From assembly GCF_024763615.1 (NCBI RefSeq), contig NC_077222.1, positions 48,174,001 to 48,238,000 of the forward strand: DNA of 64,000 nucleotides, given 5' to 3'. Under the pieces are notes generated by a model. The model worked only from the letters and a program-made list of their open reading frames with translations, did no database searches and was not told the origin of the DNA. This DNA comes from Phlebotomus papatasi. Its lineage: Eukaryota > Arthropoda > Insecta > Diptera > Psychodidae. Shown here piece by piece: positions 28,201 through 40,200 of the stretch. How positions within the stretch are numbered: position 1 is the stretch's first letter; each line of letters opens with the position of its first letter. A program made the translations under genes and the position numbers.

Positions 28201-31200
28201 TCCTTTTGGTAAATACTATTGTGGTGCTATACTCCCTGAAAAGAAGTCTATCCATTTTTGAGTTTAACTACTCAATTGTTTTGGGGAATTTCCAAAAAAA
28301 AAAAATTAAGTAGTTCAACAAAAAAGTGGACCCTCTTTCTTTGAGGGAATGTAGTTTTTTATGTTAATAATATACTTTTTAATTTAAAAAAAATCAAAAG
28401 TATGTCGATTTATGGTGTCTATACACTAGAATCAATTTTCATAAACAAATTGCCTTTTTTTTATTTTGACGTTGCTTCCTACAATGATAGGGGAAAGTTT
28501 GGAGACGCCTTTAAAGAGAATAAAATTACATGTCAGATTTAAAAAAAAAATAGCAAAAAATATCTTGGCCTCTTCCCGAAATAGAGCACTTTAAAATTTT
28601 TGTCAAAAATCACAAGTGAAATATGAAGCGCGTCACGCCATCTTTGAGACTGTGTATCTTGGGCTAAGAAATTTTCCGATGTAAAAGAAAAAATATGTAT
28701 ATATTTATTAAACTTATGCAATTTAGAAAAAGTATGAAAATATCCTGGATTTACCTCAACTTGAAAAGAAAAAGTCAAAATGTGTGAAATAATGAGGGTT
28801 TTCTCTAGTTGGCTGGGTGCTCATTTTTCGTTTGAACCTCTATTTCGAGGCTAAAAAATAATCTGAGCAAAAAGTTGTATATGAACAAAAATGTAGCTAA
28901 TAAAATTCTCTATCAAACCCATAAATAAGATTGTTAAGAACAGTTTTAGTTTTCGAGATATTCTTGATCAAAGTTGCTACAAATTTCGATTTTTACATGT
29001 TTTCTGACATTTATGGGACTACAGCGCCCCTGGTGTCGGTTGTACGAACTTCATCTGTTCAGAGGATTTATCGGGCATCTAAAGGAGAACAAATTATTCC
29101 TTAGTGAGAAATAAATCGGTTCAGTAGATTCGGAGATATAGGCACCCAAGTATCAAAAAACGGAAAAAACCGTTTTTCGTAAATACCAGTCGCAAAATCC
29201 AAATGAAATCAAAATGATAAGTATTTTCGTAAATCATTTGACCCTAGCAATAGAAAAAGTAGCATGAGAACCCGGCGACAAAAAAAAAGTTTGAAATTGT
29301 TGCACAGTGTAATTTACTGCCCCAATTTAGCCATTATAATATTACATTAACTAAATTTATTATTAATTGAATAATATAAAAGTGAAAAATAATTAAAAGT
29401 GTTTTTGAATAATTTGTAGGTTTGATTAGACATTAGAATTTGTAATCAATTTTTAACTTTGCACTATACTATATGTTTACTCAAAATTTGTAAAATTTTT
29501 CTCTATATGTTTAAGACATTTTGTTGCTTACATTAGCAAAAATCGTAACTGCATTTTGAGGATTTTTCGCAAATTCTAAAATCTACATAATATTTTATAT
29601 TGTTATAATCGATAAAATGGACAACACATCTGATAAATTTGAACCCCATCTGATAAAACTTTATAATACAGTAGAGTTCCACAAATTTGAACTTCTCAAA
29701 ATTGAACGACCGACTGTTGAATTTAATATGTAATATTCGAGGTTATGCGAAGAAAGTTTTGCGTGGAGTCTGAATTAGAATAATTTTTCTCTAGCGTTTC
29801 CTCAATATTATCGTATTATATTAACTTCCGTAACAAATTCCATTTACTTCCCAACAAATTACATTGATATATTATCTAAAGTTATTTTTTTTTAATTTGA
29901 GGAAAGTGCATTTCAATCAATTCCGCTACGTTTTTGAAAATATTGTTCAAATTTGACGAGTGGGAAATATCATCTATGCCCCCCAAATGTTGAAATTTGA
30001 GAAGCTCTACTGTATTTCCTTCCAAATTTAATTTTGTAATTTTAGGCGTCTTCTATACGGGGGGATTTCGAAATGCACTCCACTGTGCTATGCACCGGTG
30101 AGTCTCGGAAAATCTCCCCTAGTGGTTCATTCCTAAGATAAATTTTCTCCACCCTGTGTTATAAATTCTCCAAGTGTGCTCTAACTAAAATAGGGAGTCT
30201 GGAAGACTTTCTAATTTATTTCGAAACGTTTCAAACGTCAATCACACAGTGTTTTACAATTAAAGAATTTGTTAAAGAGTGGTAAAGTTAATATTTATGC
30301 CTGGTGACGAACACTTTATAAAGAAGAGGAGATGGGGGGATCTTCTATATCAAAATCGTCCTACCGCAAGATTTTATGCCAATATTGTTGCTAAATTAGG
30401 AAAATATCCTATTGAGGGTCTTGAATTAAGTTTTTATTTTTCTATAAATCAACTTTATTCTATTTAACTATTTCGACTATTTCTTTATTTCGATTTAAGG
30501 ATGTCTATTTAACAATTCGACCATATTCCAATAAGGATTAAACGATACATTCAGAAGAGTGATCGATACCGTGTCCCTATTTCACCTGCTTTTCGACTTT
30601 TTTGAAAATAATTCACGAGAAAAACATGTCTTGAAAAACAAACAAAAAATTATTTAAAATCGCTTGAAATGTCAAAATATTCGAACATAAACAAATTGAG
30701 CTTTCGAATAGGGAGATTTTAAGCACCGAAAGATAGGCAAAAATGCACCGGTCTAAAGCTCAATGGGGGATTTTTGTGTCAAAATGGCGGTTTCGAAATA
30801 AAATTCCCCCGTTTAGGTGCTCCCTTAGTGGTCAATATATATCGAAAACATTTGCACTGAAGATTCATTTCGCTCCTTCAATACTACAAGGGGCCAACTC
30901 ATTTTTTTGCGATTTTGAGATTTTAATGCACTTAGTAAGAGAATTTTATAATTTTCTTTTTACTCTTTTTGATTGCTTGAGCAATTTTGTTTGAAGTCAA
31001 GGGGCACAAAATATATTTATCGTTAAAATTTTTTGTGAAACAAAGGACTAATTCATGCAAGTTGGTCCCTTTGTCATTCTAATTTCAGGAAAATTTACAC
31101 ATTATTTAGAATGACAAGGCGGACAAGGAGCTACCTCATAAAAAACATATTTTGAAAGGTAAAAATATGTGTGTTGCGATGTTTATATGAAAGCTCATAC

Positions 31201-34200
31201 AAAAAGAAAAGGAATAAATTATTTTTGGTCAGTAATTGCATTGAGATAATTATTTGATAAAGTTCAATCTTTCATGCTTCCGGTTCCCTTGAAAAATGGC
31301 TGAAAATGAATTGGCCCCTTGTAATTTCCAAGGAGCGATTTATTTAAATAAGCTAAAATATTGAAAATAAGCTACGAAATAGTATTGAGGAAACAGGATC
31401 AATACATATTTAGTATTTATACCAAAGTTTTAGGTTAATGACTTCATAAAATTAAAATAGTTATTTTTTTCTCAATAAATAAAGTATTGCCATTTGTTTT
31501 TCAATTAAACGTAAATAATTATTATACAATCAACGCTAAAAATGTAGATTAAAAATAGATTTAAATATATTCTAAAACGAATAAAATGGATGGTCTAAAT
31601 ACGCTGATTAGGGATTGATTGATTGATTGATTGATATATTAAATTTAGGTCAATTGTAAAGGGAAGAGAGAATCTTCACATTTTACGAGATATCATTTTA
31701 GGATATTCCCACAATCAGAGATGGTTAAGGATAAAATTAGAAATAATATAGCAGGAAACTACACTTTAGAAAACGGAGGAAATTATCTGTTACAAGGTGA
31801 AATTGAACCCTTGTCACTTCATGTAAAAGTTAAGCACCGTGACGAACGACGACCATTCATCATTGGCTCCAAAAAAGCTTTCAAATTGTTATAATGATAT
31901 GTTATACAAGGCATATTTGACATTATTTTTACGATAAAAATTTGATCGAAAATGCTTAATTACAAATTCAGTCTGATAAATTTAATTGAATCCTTTTATC
32001 ATCGTTAATCAACAAAAAAATACTCAGAACTTTCAAATAAATAGTAAGGATTATATCGACGGCTCCATTCCATACTATTCTAAGTCGTTTTAGACCTTTT
32101 TTACTCCGAGAGATTTGATATACAGTGCCGGACAAAATTGTACCAATGTTTCAAAATTCTCTATAAAGGATTTAATATCTCAAGATCTAATTTATATTTT
32201 GACTGAAACTTTTTTTCTTAGAGAGCTTTATTATAAAGCTACAAATTATGTCTTATTAAAATTTTGTAGGAGAATTACTAATATTTTTGTAGAGCCTTTT
32301 AAAAAAAAAGGATCCATTGGTACAATTTTGTCACTTGTACCTAATCGCTACTTTTTGTTCTAAAATTTTATTTTATGAAGTATTTACGTAAAAATTATTT
32401 TAATATAATGACTTCCGGCTGTTATTAATGCATTTTGCATGAACACTTCCGGATTTTTTTCACTTTATTATTCAGAAAAATTAATTAAATTATTAGTTTA
32501 AAGAATTTCGTGGAAATAACAAAAAATGATTGCAGAAAACCCTCTTAAATGAATATTCCTGGTAATACAGAAATAATTGTTTTCTTACATTTTAAGACTG
32601 TAAATCTATATAGGGGGAAGTGGGGTACCTTTGAAAATGGGGCACCTTTCAAATTAGCATTTTTCACCTATTTTTAAATAAAATTAAAACTAATCGGGAT
32701 ATATTTTAAATTCTTAATCTGTTTGTGCAGCTAAATTATATGACGATAAGGCTCAATTTTATTTCAAAATAGGTGAAAAATCCCAATTTCAAAAGTGCCC
32801 CACTTTCAAAGGTGCCCCACATTCCCCTATACTCCATTTTAATTTTATGAAAATAAACTTTTTCAGCAATTGGTTTTCCATAGCTCTTTTAATCTTTTTA
32901 AAGATTAAATGATGAACTTATTTCAACAAGCCTGCAAGACAAACTGTCTCTATAAAGGGCGCCTTTGCCTTAAGATAATTTGATAAATGAGAAATGTTTT
33001 AAAGTAAAGCAATTCGGAAAATCTTGCCAAGAAGATAACCTTGTGAATTGAAAGCATTTAGACTAGGGGAAAACCCATTTAACACATACTTAACAAATTG
33101 TATTTAAAAGCCTCATTGAAATGAAGAGGGTTTTACATTTAAAATCATGCAACAATTTATAATGATTAAATCATAAAAAAAACAATATGGATTAAAATTA
33201 GATAATAACAAGGGGAAAGGGAAGAACTTCCCATATTTGGAATGAACCTGCATTTCTGGAGAGCAATAAACAGATGAATATTTACTTATGCAAGCCTTGC
33301 ATTTGCAATTGTATGCAATTCTCCAAAAATTCTTGAAATTTTCATAAGAGATCAAAATATATTTTCCAGGAATCCCGTCAGTCACTCATCTCTGAACCAG
33401 AAGAATGTGTGCTAGGTGAGTGATTGAGAAAAGTATGGAATCTAAATTTAGTTTACCTCGAGAAAACATCCTCTCTGAGCTGGTGGAAATCTCTTGACGC
33501 CGGAACTGCTGTAAGCAAACGTAGGAGTGATGCTGAAGATGGTGATGGATCCTGTGGGGATAAATTTGGCCGTTTGAGGCCATACCTCAGGATGGTGAAT
33601 AACAACTAAGACCCCTTTTGTCTGACTGCCTTTCATCGTGACACGAAGTCCACTCCAGTGACCATAATTGCTAGTCCTCCATGGCCAATCGGACTCATTC
33701 CAGTGATTGGGTGCATCCTGGCTGGACAGAGAATTGAAAGATAGACAGTGTCCGTATGTGGAGACCTGAGTTGAGAAAATGGTGCAACAATTGAAGAATT
33801 TGTTGCGCCACCAGCAGGGTTCCTGGAAAATTCTGCTGCATCTGGGCGAAACTTCACGCAGAACCTGGCCAAAATTGACATGTTCTAGCTCTCTGTAAAA
33901 TTTATTGTTGTTCTGTGGCAACTTTTCATCCAACTGAAATTCATCACTGAGCATATTCTCAACTTCCACTGCGAGAAACTTCTTCAAATTACCACCTCCG
34001 GTTGCGTACCTGGGAGTAACGGAAATTTTTCATCTTCACCCCGAAGTACAATTTACACATTTTGGCATATTATTTATGGTAGCCCATTAAGAAAGTAAAC
34101 CAATTCCCACACTCACTGGTCCACCACGTGATCCACATGGGACCAATTAATGCGATTGCCGGTGCAAATGGTGACGGCCGGATATGGGATTTCCGACACT

Positions 34201-37200
34201 GGATATATTGTGCTCTCAATAACTGTGGCCAGGGGACTGCTAGAGAATCTCTGGGACAGCAGAAGGGACGAAAAGACTGTGCCAAAAACCGCCAGTGTGA
34301 CAAGCATAAACCAGAGAATCCTGCCAGAAGTAAAATCAGAAATGAAATTGTGGTCATTCGCAATAGTATATTCAATAGTTTTCCCTACTTTGCCTAAGCT
34401 TCCTCCCTGCCCCGCCCCTCCCCCTCCTAACACCACATGTCTGCAAATTTTGAGGGTGTTGAGTGTACCATTAATGCGGGTGTTTGTTTTGCAAACTTTG
34501 CCAGGCACTTTTGGGAATAATAGGAGGTTGTAAGGAGGGTAGGAGGTTGATGGTGGTACTCCAATTAAAAATCAATAATCAAGAATATCCGCCCTTTGAG
34601 GCACTTTTAGCAACTTGACTCCCCATTAACGTGATTTTGATTGCTCACAGAGTTCCCGAAAGTTAATTATGATTTTTTAATGGACTTATTGAGAGCTATT
34701 GTGTGTCAATTTTGTGGGATATATTTATTTTGGAATTTTCTCTGATAGAAAGAAATAAATTATTCCTGCAAATTGTCTCTCAATTGCAATGTGAATCACA
34801 GAATTGACTTCACTAAATTATTTCATTGAATCAAATTATACATTTTAACTCTAGAGTAGCTTAATTATTTAATGGCTAAAAATGGTAGCAGTTAAGTGAT
34901 GAGCTAAAATAATTATGGTGACGAATAATTTATTTGGTCTTTCAAAATATATTTTTAATTTAAAAAAATCACGTTTGAAAAGCTCAGCTTTTTGCAGAAG
35001 TAATTTAACATGTTTGAAATATTTTATGAGCATAACAATTCATTTAAACAATTACAATTTTTAATGAATTTACCAAGAGTAATTTAGTTATTCAGCTATT
35101 TTGAACATTTTGCTGGAGCATAATGAAGAAATCCATATTTAGTGCAACTTTTTGTAATTAAATCTTCTCGTTCAATTCCCGCAAAAGTTCAGGAAACTTC
35201 TCTATACTCATTGAAGCTCCGATTATCTCAATAGTTTAATTAAGATTAATAGTGCGCGCAAGCCAATTATAATGTTTTAACTAAAATTATTAACAATTTC
35301 AGCTTTTGCGGTTCGAAGTTAAGTTAAACACTTATAGATTTCGAAATATGATTATTAAGCAGAGAATGATATCAATGACTGGTCCATGTCCATCTGATTA
35401 TGGATTACGCAAATGAGAAGTCTCGCTAAATCACTGAAATCCAACATCTTTGTAAAATATAACAACTAGGGTGAAAGGAACACCTATTGATACTTTAGAA
35501 ACTCGTGTCAGGACCTATTGACATCCTACTCTGTACCATTTAGAATACGTAGTTTGAACACTTAATCCTTATCGAAAAACGTAGATTAATGAAAAACGCC
35601 ATATTAGGGTAAGTGTGCCAAATTCCGGCCAGCTTGCAATTTCGGCCACCTTTTTTTTTCCTCGAATTTCCATGAATTTTTAGTTTTTACAGATTATGCA
35701 ATGCAAAAGAATAACAAAAAATGTAGCTTCGACAAACGAGATGACGTGAAAAAGGCATTGGAAGAATTCCCGAAGGGCAAGAAAATATGAGAATGAAGGT
35801 GGCCGAAATAGGGCACCAAAGCTATGTCTACATTTTATTCATTTTAAAATGTATTAAGAATGATTTTAGAGTAAATAAAGACGAGAAATTGTCTACAAGG
35901 TTCTAAGCAACACTCCTTAAGTAAAAGGAATAAAAAAATCAATTTCTATTAAAGATAATACATTTTAAACTTGAGGCTTTGGCGCTTGCATGCAACTATG
36001 CCGAAATTTGGCACATGTACCCTACTTACGACTTATTTTTTTTAATGTCGGCACAACATTCCATGAAGGAACAAGGTCTTCCCATTAGGGTAGACATGCA
36101 TTATTATTTTTTCTTATACGGGATGAGGTTGTCACTCCCATGCCTGTGGAATCAAGTGCAGTGAACCTCACTGGATGCACACCTTTAATGCCAGAAAAAA
36201 ATCCTGCTGATCTAAAGGGGATTCGAACCTGGGGAACTTGCATCATCTATCCACTTGACCCATTGAGTGCCCACTTACTTTTATTAGATATATTAAATAA
36301 ATTTCAACATTAAAAAAAAGTATTAATAGGGGTTCCCTGTCGAAAAGCTGTTCATTCAACTCTATATTTACGAGAAAGTCCTCTTCGTTAGCATATTTTT
36401 TGTACGCACATAGGGTTACTGAAGATTTAATCGTGTTTATAGACAATGAGAAAGCCATTAAGAAATTATTTAACCCATTCCTTACCATGGTATTATATAT
36501 CATACGGAAACTGAGTGATTTTAGATGATTTATTCTTGGGTAATTGTTATTTGAATTGCTGTAGGGAATGAATTTTTAGCTACTTTAGTCCTTCAATTAA
36601 TTGGGAATACATTTTGTTGTTCTTTTCTCGCTTTGTGGAAAGTCATGCAAAATTTTTGCACAAAATGGCGAATGAAAAATTTGGCATCCCGTCGAATTTG
36701 TTCAAATTGACCTTCAGTCTCTTTCCTAATTTGAATTCTGGTTGCCAATTTGTGTTCTTGGATAGTTACTCTATCTAAATCAATGGAGTTTGCAAAGAAT
36801 TAATGTAAAGAATTTAAATTCAGTGACCGTTAAGACGTGTCTTTGACAGTGGCTCCCCGCGCCCCCATAGTAGATAAAAATTCTTTCTTTTTAAAAAAAA
36901 GTGCGAAAAACAATTTTATCATTAATTTTCAAAACAGAGCTATTACCGTTACTTTCCCAATCCATCACCGATTGTGACCGATGCAGTCGGATTCAGAACT
37001 TTAATACCTTTCCAAAAAATCCAAATTTAACCTATTCGGTTGAAAAATGAGACTTCCAAAGAAATTGACCTTTGACCTTCAATAATTCAAAATGGCGAAT
37101 TTTCCGGTCATAGGTATGTTTGGGCGAAATGTTCACCTGGACTAGCTCTAAAACATATCCGAAAATCATTGAAAAAGCTTGGGCCAATTTTTTGCAAAAT

Positions 37201-40200
37201 TGGAAAAACTTTGTTTTTCAGGAATGTTAATAATATGGGATGTAAAATTATTCAAAAATCGGTACTTAACCGATTCATTACCGATTATGACCGATGCAGT
37301 CGGGTTCAAAATTTCAATATCTTTCCAAAAAACCCAAATTTAACCAAATCGGTTGAAAACCGGATCCTCCAAAGTGATTGAACTTTGACCTTCAATAATT
37401 CAAAATGGCGAATTTTCCGGTCATAGATATGTTTGGACAAAATGTTCGCCAGGACTAGCTCTAAGACATATCCAAAAATCATTGAAAAAGCTTGGGCCAA
37501 TTTTTTGCAAAATTGGAAAAACCTCATTTTTGACCTATTTTTGAGGGATAGGGAACGTATGAAAGGGGAGGGGGTAAAAATAAAGAGGTTGGGCACGAGA
37601 TAATGTCATTTGACGAAAGGTCGCCGAAGACCGGAAGTCTCTCTTTGAGTTCGAGCAGTAAAATATATTCGATATTATTGAAACTTCAGTAACGTTATGC
37701 ATATAATTCCGAAACCCTTTTTATGATTGTAGCGGACATACATCGAGTTCACGGTTTCCGGATGCAAATTCGCTCAACTTCTCCGTAAGCGGTACTTTAT
37801 AGGCGGTCAGGAATAAAAACTACAAAAGTGTCGATGAGTTGAAGCCAGCCCTTCCGCCATGAATGAGCTCGTATTTCGGAAGCTCAAGGTCGGGCAGCGT
37901 GCGATGCGTTTATGTGCAGGCTATAATGCCCTAGACACACTTATGACTTATAAGTCGAGAGACGGCTTAACGTAATTGTGAACAAAATAATGATCAGATT
38001 ACATTTCCATCTCTAATCCGACTAATCTGACTAATTCATCTCTCTGCTGAAGCCGATAAGCGGATTAGTTAGTGGGAAACTGATGGGAATTTAGTCAATT
38101 TGATTATAATTGCGTTAAACCGTCTCTCGGTTTATCTGGTAAGTATATCTAGGGCATAAAGGTCGTAGCCGATACCAAAAGTGGTTAAATCTATAATTTT
38201 AAATAAATCTCAAACAGTGAAAGATGTTTTCGTTTTGGTTTTTCCTCGTTCATACCAATAAAAATCATTTTGGAATAATAAAAAAAAATTCAGCGTTTTG
38301 CAAAATTACTCTTCAATTACTGTACCCTGTAGACCCTGTATATCGAATTCTTATTAACTGATTTTGATTAGATTTTTTCTTCTGTTAATGTTTTACATCT
38401 GCAAAAATATTTAAAATACACAAATCAGTGACCAGTGAAAAATTTTGATATAATATTCTTTTAATGGTTTCAAATGTTTTTTTTTATACATTTGAAACCA
38501 TAATTATTAAAGTATAGAGTAATCGAAATGAGTTAGTAAGAAAAATCTTTTGCACATCGAAATGCTTAAATTTAAAAAGTAAGGATTTAAGTCAATCCAA
38601 TTTTGTCCATTTCGTCCATCAAGAGCAGTTCTTTGTCCCCAAAATTGAATTCACAATCCAATTGCAAGATGTGAGCACTTTGAGAACTATATATGTCTTC
38701 CGTAATACTTTATTCGGAATGTAACCATTTTACTTCATATTGCAGCTCTTAATACAATTTTCACGCATTTTTAGTTACAAAAAACCAGAAGTTTCTTTGT
38801 ATAAAGAATTCCAGGCACGATAAGTTTAACAGGGCTTCATGAGAGTGCTCAAATATCGATGGTAATTCTAATACAATTAGAGTAAATTTCAAAGCTGTAA
38901 AATTACAATTTCCTATTTGGGAAAACTTTAACAACAAATTATATGTCTGGCATGGAGAGTATATATGAGTGTTCCTCGACATTACATCTTCTTGTTCTAT
39001 AAAAAAGTTAAGGACTTCTTTCAATCCCCAAGAACAAGAAAATTAAGATCACTATCTTAGAATATTCATTTCACGATACATGACTTTGATCTAAATTTCA
39101 ATCTAAATTGTATTTCTTATTCTGCTCTGGATTCCCTCATCCTGTCTCTCTGATACATTGTTTTAAGGACGTTTTATTTATTTAAGAGTGTTTTTCTAGG
39201 AATTATTTGCTGAAAAGCCACAGCTAAAAATAAAACAATGTTATTAAATTTATTGATTGCAAAATCATGTAAATACAATTTAAAATATCCCCCATATGAC
39301 ACATTCAAAATTTCATCTTTCATATAACAGCCAGATATCGTGAGGTTTTGTCGTTTTTTATTGAAATTGAAACATTAATATTTTGTAGGAGTTCACATTT
39401 AATATTATGAAAAAGAAAGAAAAGAGACTGAATGCGGCTTAAGGATTATATTTTCAGGCATACAAAAATTTATATGGCTCCAGAAGGCATTCAATCATAA
39501 TTTTATGTGAAAATGCCTTCGAGAGTGTTAAGCAAAAAGAGGCGATTCTAAAGGCGAAAAAGTTCAATTTAACCTTACCATAAAGCATGAGGAAAATTTA
39601 TTTTATTTACCAAACCAGTATACCATCACTCTGCTCAAATGCTGCATAATTCCTAGCAATATTCCAATTGTGATTTAAATTTGCTGCTATTAGTATAGAT
39701 AAATGACATAATTATGCTAATTCCTTGCAAATATCATTATGGGAAAAGTATAATAAAGAAAAGGAGAGCAAGAAATTAGTTTAAATTGTTGAGGTGACAC
39801 TGTGGAAATTCTAGAAAAACAACACTCACCGCAGAAATATTAGATGAGATCATATATTCTGTCAGTAGAAGAGGTAAAAAGTTTGGAGTGGTATATCTCA
39901 GCTCCTGATGAACATAATTGGATGAGTGAACTATTGTTGGAAAGCTTGGTTCATTAGCTTTCAGAATCTGGTATATGTAATTGGCTATGGGTAAATCGTG
40001 GTCATCCAGAACCATTTATGTCGAAGAAGACACTTTTTGCAGCGTCATTTTTGACCATCTACTGCTGGGACCAGGAGTGACCCACAATTCTCGCACTTGG
40101 ACTGTTCGTTAGAGGAACTCAAATGGTACAATTTGTGGAAGAAACTTTTTTTTTGGACGTCTTACTTTTTTTTATTCATCGACTTTTGCAAGAATTTTAA

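Noticed and set aside
26923..28778. 83- and 79-residue identical frames as genes
   Set aside because: They are the two arms of one foldback element; identity reflects the inverted repeat and no domain is recognisable.
33113..33385. Open minus-strand frame just downstream of exon 3 as the next channel exon
   Set aside because: It lacks the Y...C..EC pattern expected next, whereas 16014-16200 has it and joins in phase; a good donor at 33456 ends exon 3 before this stretch.
34321..34508. Extending exon 2 upstream, with the phrase TRINGTLNTL read as the His-Gly motif
   Set aside because: No start codon, a glycine-rich low-complexity run and the wrong distance to TM1. Exon 1 at 41118-41224 carries the true VHG motif with matching phase.
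36180..36275. Functional tRNA gene
   Set aside because: A and B boxes are present, but no acceptor or anticodon stem forms, and a second copy has the same body; it is a SINE.
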